Positions 50,517 to 59,022 of a DNA stretch of 64,000 nucleotides are shown one piece after another. Numbering within the stretch: position 1 is the stretch's first letter; each line of letters starts with the position of its first letter. The stretch is from NCBI RefSeq assembly GCF_036002945.1, contig NZ_CP108529.1, forward strand, positions 6,319,001-6,383,000. Direction: 5' to 3'. The notes under the pieces are model-generated. The model was not told where the DNA came from. It made no database searches and worked only from the letters and a program-made list of their open reading frames with translations. Source of the stretch: Streptomyces sp. NBC_01224 (lineage in GTDB: Bacteria > Actinomycetota > Actinomycetes > Streptomycetales > Streptomycetaceae). Position numbers and translations under genes: made by a program.

Positions 50517-52231
50517 GACGTGGCTCCCAGCGCGCCGCGCACCTGCGTCACGGTCAGCCACTCCTGCGGGGCGAGGATCTTCGCGGTCTGCGGGGCGAAC
50601 GCCGGGGAGGAGACCACCACCTGCCGGGTCTCCCCGTCCGCGACGGTCTCCCCGTCGGCGAGTATCACCACCCGGTGCGCCAGCTCGGCGGCGAGTTCCA
50701 CATCGTGCGTGGCCAGGACGATCGCATGCCCTTCGGCCGCGAGGCCACGCAGGACCCCTACCAGTCGGGCCTTCGCCGCGTAGTCCAGCCCGCGGGTCGG
50801 CTCGTCCAGGAGCAGCAGCGGGGGCCTCGCGGTGAGCACGACGGCCAGGGCGAGCGCGAGGCGCTGCCCCTCGGAGAGATCGCGGGGGTGTGTGTCGTCC
50901 GGCACACCGGGCAGCAGCTCGGAGACCAGGGCCCGACAGCTGCCCGCTGTGGCGCCCGCGTCGGCGTCGGCCGCGGCGCACTCGGCGGCGACCGTGTCCG
51001 CGTACAGCAGATCGCGTGGTTCCTGCGGTACGAGGCCGACCCGGCGCACCATCTCGCGCGGCGGCGTACGGTGCGGGGTCCGGCCACCGACGAGGACTGT
51101 GCCCGTGGTGGGCTCGACCATGCCGACGAGCGCGGCCAGCAGGGTGGACTTGCCCGCACCGTTACGGCCCATCAGGGCGACGGTCTCGCCGGCGGCGACG
51201 GTGAGCGTCACCCGGCGCAGCGACTCGACGCGCCCACGCCGTACACCGAGACGCTCGACCCGGGCCGTGGCATCGGCGACGGGCCCGGAAGCGGCGGTGG
51301 TGGTCGGTGCGCCGCGGCCCAGCAGCCGGGCGAGGGCGCCGCGCCGCGCGGGGGCGGTGGGCAGCGGGGCCACGGCTGCGCCGGCCGGCGCGGGCGACGG
51401 GGCGGGCTGCTGTGCCTGCGCCAGCCGCTCGCGCAGGCCCGCCGCCCGGCGCCGGGCATCGCGGACCGAGAGCGGCAGCGGCTCCCACCCCGCCAGCCGG
51501 CCCAGCGCGACGACCGGCGGGTGGACCGGGGAGACGGCCATGATGTCCGCGGGCGAGCCCATGACCGGTGCGGCGCCCGGCGACGGCAGCAGGACGACCT
51601 GATCCGCGTACTGCACCACCCGCTCCAGCCGGTGCTCCGCCATCAGGACCGTCGTACCCAGGTCGTGCACCAGCCGTTGCAGCACGGCGAGGACCTCCTC
51701 GGCCGCCGCCGGGTCCAGCGCGGACGTCGGCTCGTCGAGGACCAGGACCTTCGGGTGCGGGGTGAGGACCGAGCCGATCGCGACCCGCTGCTGCTGCCCG
51801 CCGGAGAGTGTGGCGATCGGCCGGTCGCGCAGCCCGGCCAGGCCCAGTAGATCGAGGGTCTCCTCGACCCGCCGCCGCATCACATCGGGGGCGAGGCCCA
51901 GCGACTCCATCCCGTACGCCAGCTCGTCCTCGACCGTGTCGGTGACGAAGTGGGAGAGCGGGTCCTGGCCCACCGTGCCGACCAGATCGGCCAGTTCGCG
52001 TGGTTTGTGGGTACGGGTGTCGCGCCCGCCGACGGTGACCCGGCCGCTCAGTGTGCCGCCGGTGAAGTGCGGTACGAGACCGGACACGGCGCCCAGCAGC
52101 GTCGACTTGCCGACCCCGGACGGACCGACGAGCAGCACCAACTCGCCCTCGGGAATGGTCAGATCGACCCCGCAGAGGGTGGGGCGCTCCGTCCCCTCGT
52201 ACTGCACCGAGACGTGCTCGAACCGGATCAC
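50513..52231 (-). CDS. ECF transporter double ATPase (A1-A2 fusion)
   Basis: A 572-residue protein with two ABC ATPase domains. Walker A motifs are GPSGVGKSTL (~residue 35-44) and MGRNGAGKSTL (~350-360). ABC signatures are TLSGGQQQRVAIG and DLSEGQRLALAL. Walker B motifs are VLVLDEPTSALD and LLLLDEPTRGLD. A Pro/Ala linker (about 275-330) joins the halves. Start GTG 52231 has a GAGA site upstream and overlaps the T-component stop by 4 nt. It energises the ECF module together with the genes on either side. Confidence 0.93.
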   Translation of the reverse strand: MIRFEHVSVQYEGTERPTLCGVDLTIPEGELVLLVGPSGVGKSTLLGAVSGLVPHFTGGTLSGRVTVGGRDTRTHKPRELADLVGTVGQDPLSHFVTDTVEDELAYGMESLGLAPDVMRRRVEETLDLLGLAGLRDRPIATLSGGQQQRVAIGSVLTPHPKVLVLDEPTSALDPAAAEEVLAVLQRLVHDLGTTVLMAEHRLERVVQYADQVVLLPSPGAAPVMGSPADIMAVSPVHPPVVALGRLAGWEPLPLSVRDARRRAAGLRERLAQAQQPAPSPAPAGAAVAPLPTAPARRGALARLLGRGAPTTTAASGPVADATARVERLGVRRGRVESLRRVTLTVAAGETVALMGRNGAGKSTLLAALVGMVEPTTGTVLVGGRTPHRTPPREMVRRVGLVPQEPRDLLYADTVAAECAAADADAGATAGSCRALVSELLPGVPDDTHPRDLSEGQRLALALAVVLTARPPLLLLDEPTRGLDYAAKARLVGVLRGLAAEGHAIVLATHDVELAAELAHRVVILADGETVADGETRQVVVSSPAFAPQTAKILAPQEWLTVTQVRGALGATS

Positions 52232-53382
52232 TGGCTCTCCTTGGAGTTCGGGGCGCCCACCGGGGGCGGCACGGGCGCCACCACCGCGGGCAGCAGCCCG
52301 ATCAGCACCGCGGCCGCGGGCCACAGCGGAAGCACCGGTGCGACCAGCGGTACGACCCCGGGGCGCAGCGCCTCCCCGTCGACACCGCCCGCCCAGATCA
52401 TCGCCACGGCCACCGCGACCCCCGAACCCGCCACCAGCCAGGCCCGCACACCCCACCGGTCGGGCCGGTAGCGGGTACGGACCGAGCGGGCCCCGCCGAG
52501 CCGCAGCCCGGCCATCGCGGCGACGAGCCCGGCGATCAGCAGCGGCAGGCCGTACACCGCACCCTGCGCGGCCAGCAGACCGTACGTACCCGCGCACACC
52601 CCGAGCAGCCCGCCGAGCGTGAGGACGTTCGTGGTGTGCCGGACGGCGGGCGGGACCTGGGCGGTGCGCCCGTATCCGCGCGCGTCCATCGAGGCCGCCA
52701 CCGCGACCGACCGCTCCAACGCGCCCTCCAGGACCGGCAGTCCGATCTGGAGGACCGCCTTGATGCCGCCGGTCGGACGGCCACGCAGTCGGCGTGCGGT
52801 GCGCAGCCGCGCGACATCGGCGACCATGTTCGGCGCGAACGTCATCGCGACGACGACGGCGACCCCCGCCTCGTACAGCGCACCCGGCAGCGACTTCAGC
52901 AGCCGGGCCGGGTTGGCGAGCGAGTTCGCCGCACCGACGCAGATCAGCAGGGTGGCCAGTTTCGCCCCGTCGTACAGCGCGAAGACCAGCTGCTCGGCGG
53001 TGACCCGGCCACCGATCCTGACGCCCTTCGCCCAGTCGGGCAGCGGCACCTCGGGGAGTGTGAACACGGGATGCGTACCGGGGATCGGCGAACCGAGAAA
53101 GACGGAGAAGACCAGCCGCACACCGACGACGAACAGCCCGATCCTGATGAACGCCCCGTACGAACGGGCCCATGGCGCATCCGTACGGCGCGCCGCGACC
53201 ACATAGCCCGCCACCCCCACCAACAGGCCGAGCAGCAGCGGATTGGTGGTCCGGGACGCGGCGGTGGCGAGGCCGAGCGCCCACAGCCACCAGGCCCCGG
53301 CGGGCAGGGCGTTGCTCCGGGTCGCCCCGGGGGCGCGCAGCGGGCGGCGCAGCCGGACCGGGCCGGTGGTCGAGGCGGTCAT
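52228..53382 (-). CDS. ECF transporter T component
   Basis: A 384-residue membrane protein of the EcfT/CbiQ family. The ARG coupling motif is seen in VAASMDARGYGRTAQ, with RLRTARRLRGRPTGGIKAVL as the second Arg helix. It has about seven TM segments and a long family-typical core (FAPNMVADVARLRTA). It overlaps its neighbours by 4 nt on both sides. It carries the ATPase-coupling helices for the S component. Confidence 0.92.
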   Translation of the reverse strand: MTASTTGPVRLRRPLRAPGATRSNALPAGAWWLWALGLATAASRTTNPLLLGLLVGVAGYVVAARRTDAPWARSYGAFIRIGLFVVGVRLVFSVFLGSPIPGTHPVFTLPEVPLPDWAKGVRIGGRVTAEQLVFALYDGAKLATLLICVGAANSLANPARLLKSLPGALYEAGVAVVVAMTFAPNMVADVARLRTARRLRGRPTGGIKAVLQIGLPVLEGALERSVAVAASMDARGYGRTAQVPPAVRHTTNVLTLGGLLGVCAGTYGLLAAQGAVYGLPLLIAGLVAAMAGLRLGGARSVRTRYRPDRWGVRAWLVAGSGVAVAVAMIWAGGVDGEALRPGVVPLVAPVLPLWPAAAVLIGLLPAVVAPVPPPVGAPNSKESQ

Positions 53383-54065
53383 CCGCGGCGGCGGCGGGCC
53401 TGCACGACTGCGGCTATGCCGAGGAGAACAACGGCGCCGACCCCGACCAGCACCCCGGCGGACGGTCCGCCACCGGAGCCACCGGAGTCCCCCGAGCCGG
53501 CGGCGGAATCGGCCGGGGACGCGGATGCGGACGCGGCAGGCGCCTCGTGACCGTTGCCCGAGACCTGTTCACCGCAGCCCGAGCCCGGATAGTCGGATAT
53601 GGCACAGAGCAGCGCGTCGCTGTTGTAGCGCAGCGGTTTGGCCACCGAGGCGAGCGCCTCCGCGGTGCTCGCGTCCGGGGCGACCCGTGCGCACGCGGTG
53701 CGCAGCGAGGGCGGAGTCTGGCCGGTCGGGGCGTCCGCCGCCGTGCCCGGGTCGATGACCAGCGCGACCCGCTTGGTGCCGTCCTCGGCCGGGGTGTCCG
53801 CGCAGATCTTCGCGAAACCGGGGGAACGGCGCGGCTTCGCCGAGTCCTGGGAGTCCTCGCTCACGGAGAACCGGAAGCCCTGCACCGCGCCGTCGTCCGG
53901 CCGGACCAGGGACGGGCCCTGGGTGGCGTACGTCCAGCCGGTGCCGGAGCCCTCCCAGAACGACCAGTACCGGTACCCGGCCGCCTGAGCCGTCCCCGCG
54001 CCGAGCACGGCCAGGACGGCGCCCAGGACCGCCAGGAGAGCGGCGGCCCTTCCCACCCGCCTCAC
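53379..54065 (-). CDS. Secreted, membrane-anchored protein of the ECF operon
   Basis: A 228-residue protein with a signal peptide (AAALLAVLGAVLAVLGAGTA), a beta-type domain starting AAGYRYWSFWEGSGTGWTYA, four Cys, a Ser/Gly/Ala linker and a C-terminal TM (GVLVGVGAVVLLGIAAVVQA). The aromatic YRYWSFW start is a conserved-looking feature of actinobacterial ECF/corrinoid loci. It starts at GTG 54065, overlapping the upstream stop. The domain may be a small binding module. I do not claim a family. Confidence 0.8.
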   Translation of the reverse strand: MRRVGRAAALLAVLGAVLAVLGAGTAQAAGYRYWSFWEGSGTGWTYATQGPSLVRPDDGAVQGFRFSVSEDSQDSAKPRRSPGFAKICADTPAEDGTKRVALVIDPGTAADAPTGQTPPSLRTACARVAPDASTAEALASVAKPLRYNSDALLCAISDYPGSGCGEQVSGNGHEAPAASASASPADSAAGSGDSGGSGGGPSAGVLVGVGAVVLLGIAAVVQARRRRG

Positions 54066-55336
54066 AGCTGCTGGTTCTTCCGGCGGCCGCTGATCAGGAA
54101 GCCGGCGCCCGCACCGACGACGAGGCCGATGCCGACGTACCACCACACGCCGCCGATCACGTCGTCCCCGCTGTGGACCTGGTCCTTCTCCGTGGCCACG
54201 TACCCGGTGTCGGCGGACGGGTCGGGCGTCGTGATGGCCGCGGGGGCGGGACCGGTCGCGTTCAGCTTGTCGACCAGGTCGACGCCGCCGAAGTCGCGGG
54301 CGTCGGCGCCGGTCGCGTGCGCGGCGAGGGCGAGCTGCGCGTAGGCGGCGGGACCGTTCTGCTCGGCCCAGGCCCCGGAGTTCTTCTTCAGCCAGGCCAC
54401 GGCCTTGGCCGCCTTGTCCTGGTGGCCCGCGGCCGACAGTGCGACGACCGCGTCCGCGGTATTGCCGAAGTCGGGCTGCGGGGTGGAGTCGGTGGCGCCG
54501 GGCATCGGCGCCAGGTTGAGATGACCGCTGGTCGCGAGGGCGTCTGCGAGGAAGTGGGCGCCGTTCTGCGCGGCCTGCTCGGGCGTGAGACCGGACCCCG
54601 GGTGGCAGCTGGGCGCCTTGACCGCGGCGTTGTTCCCGACGGCCAGGGCCTTGCCCATCGTGCCGAGCACGGCGGCCGCGGTGGCGTCAGCGTTGGCGGC
54701 GAGCTTCCCGGCCTTGTCGGGCTGGTAGGCGAAGGCGCCGCCGTCCTTGCTGTCGCACGGGATCGCGAGCCCCAGCAGTGCGTCGTAGGGGGTCTTGCCG
54801 CCCGGGGTCGTGATGTCCGCGATCCGCTGGCCCTGCCGGGCAAGGGCGCCGATCACCAGCGAGGTGGAGTTGGCGTCACTGGCCCCGCCCGCGGTGTAGC
54901 CCCAGCCGCCGTCCTCGTTCTGTACGGACTTCAGCCAGCGCACCGAGTTGTTCACGGTGTCCCGGTGCCCGCCCACCTCGACGAGCGCCTGGACGGCGGC
55001 CGCGGTGGCATTGGTGTCCAGCATGGTCTTCTCGGTGCACGGCTGGGAGACGTCGGGCCGGTACGCGGCGTAGGCGCCGTTGCCGCACTGCTGGGCGATC
55101 AGCCAGTCCACCGACTTCGTGGCGGGCGTGACGCCCTCGACCCGCTGAGCGAGGAAGGCCAGCGACTGCCGCCAGACACCGTCGTACGTGGGGTCCTTCG
55201 TCCCGTACAGCCCGGCAGGCAGTGCGGCGGACGGCGAGGGCGACGGGGACGGCGCTGCGACCGCGACCGGGGCAGCGGCCGCACAGAGCACGGTGGCGGT
55301 GGCGGCGAGCGTTGCTGCGCTGCGGCGTACGGTCAT
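54062..55336 (-). CDS. Secreted alpha/alpha-barrel (prenyltransferase/squalene-oxidase-repeat) protein, anchored
   Basis: A 424-residue protein with a signal peptide, a Ser/Pro segment, and an alpha6/alpha6-barrel body built from repeats such as DTNATAAAVQALVEVGG, WLKSVQNEDGGWGYTAGGAS, DANSTSLVIGALARQGQ and DFGNTADAVVALSAAGHQDK. It ends in a TM anchor (WWYVGIGLVVGAGAGFLISG). The same barrel fold is used by human intrinsic factor and transcobalamin to bind vitamin B12. It is the first gene behind the cobalamin riboswitch and is coupled to the ECF genes. ATG 55336 has GGAGAGG upstream. Confidence 0.88.
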   Translation of the reverse strand: MTVRRSAATLAATATVLCAAAAPVAVAAPSPSPSPSAALPAGLYGTKDPTYDGVWRQSLAFLAQRVEGVTPATKSVDWLIAQQCGNGAYAAYRPDVSQPCTEKTMLDTNATAAAVQALVEVGGHRDTVNNSVRWLKSVQNEDGGWGYTAGGASDANSTSLVIGALARQGQRIADITTPGGKTPYDALLGLAIPCDSKDGGAFAYQPDKAGKLAANADATAAAVLGTMGKALAVGNNAAVKAPSCHPGSGLTPEQAAQNGAHFLADALATSGHLNLAPMPGATDSTPQPDFGNTADAVVALSAAGHQDKAAKAVAWLKKNSGAWAEQNGPAAYAQLALAAHATGADARDFGGVDLVDKLNATGPAPAAITTPDPSADTGYVATEKDQVHSGDDVIGGVWWYVGIGLVVGAGAGFLISGRRKNQQL

Positions 55337-55449
55337 GGCGGGCGGGGCCTCTCCTGCGGGGGAACCGGGCACAGGCACGCTCACGCACCAGGCTCCGGCT
55401 CCGTATACCTCGACGGTGCCGACCACCGGGGTTCCGGTGGTGCGAGCCG

Positions 55450-55580
55450 GTCACGACCGCGGACAGGGCATTCCGACTCACCGTCTCCTACGACGGTTCA
55501 CGGCTGCGTGGTCAGTGCCGGATTTGCACCGGCTTCCCCCTGAACGGGCATGATGACGACTCGCCCACTGTACCGGGCGC
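55450..55580 (-). promoter_or_regulatory. Cobalamin riboswitch upstream of the ECF operon
   Basis: On the reverse strand the leader contains AGCCGGTGCAAATCCGGC followed by ACTGACC and CGCAGCCGTGA, then GAGTCGGAATGCCC. These are the conserved elements of the cobalamin (B12-box) riboswitch. It lies about 110-240 nt before the first gene of the operon at 55336, so B12 probably represses that operon. Confidence 0.92.
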
Positions 55581-55650
55581 GGTCGGAGCGGTTCCGGGCC
55601 GGGAGGAGCGCCACCGCCCGCCCTCCGGCCCGCTGGAGCGTGGGCCGCCT

Positions 55651-56691
55651 TCACACTGCGACGTACGTCACGGGCTCGCTCCCCGCCACCGCCTCCGCGC
55701 GACCCAGCTTCACCAGCCGACGCAGATGCGCCTCGGCCTCCGAGACGGCGATGTTCCGTGATCCAGGCGGAATCTGCTCCCAGGGCCGGTTCCACTCCAT
55801 CCGCTCGGCCAGCTGCCACGGTGTCAGCGGGGTGGCCAGCAGTCCGAGCAGCCCGGTCAGCCGCTCCTCGTGATGGTCCAGGAGTTCCCGCACACGCCCC
55901 GCGGCATCCGCGAACGCGTACTGATGGGCGGGCAGCACTTCGGCGACCCCGAGCCTGCCGATGCGCTCCAGGGAGTCGAGGTAGTCCCCGAGAGGGTCGG
56001 TCACCGTCGCGTCGTCCGGGTCCTCGTACAGCCCGATGTGCGGGCTGATGCCCGGCAGCAGATGATCTCCGGAGAAGAGGCGCCCCCGGCCGGGCAGGTC
56101 GGCGGGGTGGTGCTCCTCCAGGTGGAGGCAGACGTGACCGGGGGTGTGACCGGGGGTCCAGATCGCCCGCACCTTGCGCCCTGCCAGGTCCAGGAGTTCA
56201 CCGGGCACGATCTCCCGGTCCGGCATCGCGGCCCGCAACCCGGGCAGGGTACGCATCCGGCCCCCGTCGGCCGCGGCGGCCCGCAACGGCGCGAGATGCT
56301 CCTCGGGCGCACCGACCGCGGTGAGCTTCGCCACGAGGTACTTCAGCCAGGTGCCTGGTTCCGACTGCCGGGTGCGGCGCACGATCGCGGTGTCCGCCGC
56401 GTGCATGGCGATCCAGGCGCCGGACGCCTCGCGCACCTGCCCGGAGAGGCCGTGGTGGTCCGGGTGATGGTGGGTGATGACCACACCGTGGATGTCGCCG
56501 ATATCCACACCGACGGCGGCGAGCCCGTCGGTGAGCGTGTCCCACGCCTCCGGATCGTCCCAGCCCGTATCGATCAGGACCGGCCCGCGATCGGTGTCGA
56601 GAACATGCACAAGAGTGTGGCCGAGCGGATTGTCAGGGATGGGGACCTTGATGCTGTGCACGCCCCCGCCGTGGTCGGTCACCTGTGTCAT
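55651..56691 (-). CDS. Metallo-beta-lactamase-fold hydrolase
   Basis: A 346-residue MBL protein with the zinc motif GVVITHHHPDHHGLSGQV (HxHxDH), further ligands in WTPGHTPGHVCLHLEEHHPA and in GRLFSGDHLLPGISPHIGLY, and a C-terminal helical domain (LLDHHEERLTGLLGLL, then a winged-helix-like LAERMEWNRP region). This is the glyoxalase II/lactonase-like subgroup with a C-terminal extension. ATG 56691 is the start. It diverges from the aldehyde dehydrogenase. Confidence 0.9.
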   Translation of the reverse strand: MTQVTDHGGGVHSIKVPIPDNPLGHTLVHVLDTDRGPVLIDTGWDDPEAWDTLTDGLAAVGVDIGDIHGVVITHHHPDHHGLSGQVREASGAWIAMHAADTAIVRRTRQSEPGTWLKYLVAKLTAVGAPEEHLAPLRAAAADGGRMRTLPGLRAAMPDREIVPGELLDLAGRKVRAIWTPGHTPGHVCLHLEEHHPADLPGRGRLFSGDHLLPGISPHIGLYEDPDDATVTDPLGDYLDSLERIGRLGVAEVLPAHQYAFADAAGRVRELLDHHEERLTGLLGLLATPLTPWQLAERMEWNRPWEQIPPGSRNIAVSEAEAHLRRLVKLGRAEAVAGSEPVTYVAV

Positions 56692-56746
56692 GGGTCCCCA
56701 TCTCTCTCGGCGACGTGCAGCTGTGGTGCGTAGCGCCCACTGTAAC

Positions 56747-56894
56747 GAGAACTTGTTTCAGTAGTAGCCCCGGTCGACCATCTGTCAGGCGCGGTACGTG
56801 CTGTGCGCCGGAGGTGACGCGGGCCGGTCCGCCGGTGATCCGGGCGGGTGCTGTCGCAGCCGTGGACTCCTGGAACTGGAACTGGTATCAGTTC
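56747..56894. promoter_or_regulatory. Palindrome-rich intergenic region between MBL and ALDH genes
   Basis: GAGAACTTGTTTCA at 56747-56760 fits TnnAACnnGTTnnA except for the first base. A perfect 6-bp repeat GAACTG/CAGTTC around GTAT lies at 56879-56894. They sit 55 nt upstream of the MBL start and about 220 nt upstream of ALDH. The remaining 56692-57113 shows no gene. Confidence 0.5.
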
Positions 56895-57113
56895 TGACAC
56901 AGAGTCAGACAATGAGTCGGGTAAGACCGACCGGCACATGGGGGTGGGAGAAGGAGCGGGGCTGGGTGCGTGCAGCTGCAAGGCGGAGGAGGGAGGCAAC
57001 GCGGAGCGTTGTTGACTGACGACAACGCCGCAGGTGTGCGTGGACAGCCCCGCGACGCCGCCCCCCCCATGTGCCGGTCGGTCTGACGCGCCGGGCCGCG
57101 GGAGGCAGCAGCC

Positions 57114-58577
57114 ATGACCGAGCTTGTCGAACACGGAAAACTGTTCATCGGCGGGGAGTTGGTCGATCCACTGGGCCGGGATGTCATCGAGGTCATCTCC
57201 CCGCACACCGAACAGGTCATCGGCCGGGTGCCGCACGCCTGCGAGGGGGATGTGGACCGGGCCGTCGCCGCCGCCCGGCGGGCCTTCGACGAGGGGCCCT
57301 GGCCGCGGGCGTCCCTCGATGAGCGGATCGAGGTGATCACCCGGATCAAGGACGCGTTCGCCGTGCGGTACGAGGAGATCGCCCGGGTCATCAGCTCGGA
57401 GAACGGCACCCCGTACACGTCCAGCATCATGGTCCAGGCGCTCGCCGCGATGATGGTGTGGGACGCGGCGATCACCGTCGCCCGCACCTTCCCGTACGAG
57501 GAGCGGCGGGACGGGGTGCTCGGGCCGCTGCTGGTGCGCCGGGAGCCGGTCGGGGTGGTCGCGGCCGTGGTGCCGTGGAACGTTCCGCAGTTCACCGCCG
57601 CCGCCAAGCTCGCGCCCGCGCTGCTGGCCGGCTGCTCCGCCGTGCTCAAGGTCTCGCCCGAATCGCCGCTGGACGCCTACATCCTGGCCGAGATCGCCGC
57701 CGAGGCCGGGCTGCCGGAGGGAGTGCTCTCGATCCTTCCGGCCGACCGTGAGGTCAGCGAGTACCTGGTCGGGCATCCGGGCGTCGACAAGGTGTCGTTC
57801 ACCGGGTCCGTGGCCGCGGGGCGCCGGGTGATGGAGGTCGCCTCCCGCAACCTCACGCGGGTCACGCTGGAGCTGGGTGGGAAGTCCGCCGCCGTGATTC
57901 TCCCGGACGCGGATCTGGACGCGGCCGTCGCGGGCATCGTTCCCTTCGCCTGGATGATCAACGGCCAGGCGTGCGTGGCCCAGACCCGCATCCTCGTTCC
58001 GCGCTCGCGCTATGACGAGATGGCCGAGGCGTTCGCCGCGGCGGCGGGTGGGTTGAAGGTCGGCGACCCGCTCGACCCCGCCACCGAACTCGGTCCCCTC
58101 GTCGCGCAGCGCCAGCAGCGGCGCTCGCTCGACTACATCCGGATCGGCCAGGACGAGGGTGCCAAGATCCTTACCGGTGGCGGTCGTCCGGCGTCCCAGG
58201 AACGGGGCTGGTACGTAGAGCCGACCCTCTTCGGTGACGTCGACAACTCCATGCGCATCGCCCGCGAGGAGATCTTCGGCCCCGTCATCTGCCTCCTGCC
58301 GTACGGCGACGAGGCCGAGGCCGTACGGATCGCCAACGACTCCGACTACGGGCTCAGCGGCAGCGTCTGGAGCGCCGACACCGAACGCGGCATCGACATC
58401 GCCCGCCGGGTCAGGACGGGCACGTACAGCGTGAACACCTTCAGCCTCGACATGCTCGGTCCGTTCGGCGGCTACAAGAACTCCGGTCTGGGGCGGGAGT
58501 TCGGGCCCGAGGGATACGGCGAGTACTTCGAGCACAAGATGATCCACCTGCCGGCCGGCTACCAGGGCGGTGCGTGA
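57114..58577 (+). CDS. NAD(P)-dependent aldehyde dehydrogenase
   Basis: A 487-residue ALDH with all hallmarks: PWNVPQFTAAAKLAPALLAG (Rossmann entry), VSFTGSVAAGRRV, catalytic Glu in LTRVTLELGGKSAAV, catalytic Cys in MINGQACVAQTR, and EEIFGPVICLLPYGD with GLSGSVWS near the end. The family oxidises aldehydes to acids. It is coupled by 1 nt to a [3Fe-4S] ferredoxin, an arrangement seen around P450 systems in actinobacteria. The substrate is unknown; a sterol or fatty aldehyde is possible by context. Confidence 0.93.
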   Translation: MTELVEHGKLFIGGELVDPLGRDVIEVISPHTEQVIGRVPHACEGDVDRAVAAARRAFDEGPWPRASLDERIEVITRIKDAFAVRYEEIARVISSENGTPYTSSIMVQALAAMMVWDAAITVARTFPYEERRDGVLGPLLVRREPVGVVAAVVPWNVPQFTAAAKLAPALLAGCSAVLKVSPESPLDAYILAEIAAEAGLPEGVLSILPADREVSEYLVGHPGVDKVSFTGSVAAGRRVMEVASRNLTRVTLELGGKSAAVILPDADLDAAVAGIVPFAWMINGQACVAQTRILVPRSRYDEMAEAFAAAAGGLKVGDPLDPATELGPLVAQRQQRRSLDYIRIGQDEGAKILTGGGRPASQERGWYVEPTLFGDVDNSMRIAREEIFGPVICLLPYGDEAEAVRIANDSDYGLSGSVWSADTERGIDIARRVRTGTYSVNTFSLDMLGPFGGYKNSGLGREFGPEGYGEYFEHKMIHLPAGYQGGA

Positions 58578-58810
58578 TGGGGGACCGCTGGGCCGTGGAG
58601 GTCGACCGCGGGGTCTGCATCGGCTCCGGGATGTGTGTGAACCACGCCCCGGGCGGATTCGCGCTGGATTCCGCCCGGCAGTCCCATCCGGCGGTCCCGG
58701 AGACCGACGCCAACGAGAAGGTCCTCGCCGCGGCCGAGGGATGCCCGGTCGAGGCGATCACGATCACGCTGATCGGATCGGGGGAGGTCGTCTTCCCACC
58801 GGAGGAGTAG
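58577..58810 (+). CDS. [3Fe-4S] ferredoxin
   Basis: A 77-residue ferredoxin with the three-cysteine pattern CIGSGMC...EGCPVEAI, lacking the fourth Cys of a 4Fe-4S protein, as typical for P450 redox partners in Streptomyces. It starts at ATG 58577, overlapping the ALDH stop (TGATG). It probably feeds electrons to a P450; the CYP125-like enzyme 12 kb away is one candidate. Confidence 0.92.
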   Translation: MGDRWAVEVDRGVCIGSGMCVNHAPGGFALDSARQSHPAVPETDANEKVLAAAEGCPVEAITITLIGSGEVVFPPEE

Positions 58811-58946
58811 AGGTCCTGCGCTCCCGCCCACCACCTGACGGGTGCCGAGCCCGGCGCAGTACCCGGACGCCTCGGGCGATGCGGACGGAACGGTACGGGT
58901 TCCCGCGCGGTCCGGTCCGGGCGCGCCGCATCCACCTCTCACGTGA

Positions 58947-58981
58947 GTGGCCCGTACCGGAACGAAACCGGTACGGGCCAC
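58947..58981. terminator. Bidirectional terminator
   Basis: GTGGCCCGTACCGG and its exact complement around a 7-nt loop, between the convergent ferredoxin and FG-GAP protein genes. Confidence 0.9.
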
Positions 58982-59022
58982 CTCTTCCACGTACTCCTGA
59001 GAGGGCTTAACGACCTCTGAGA

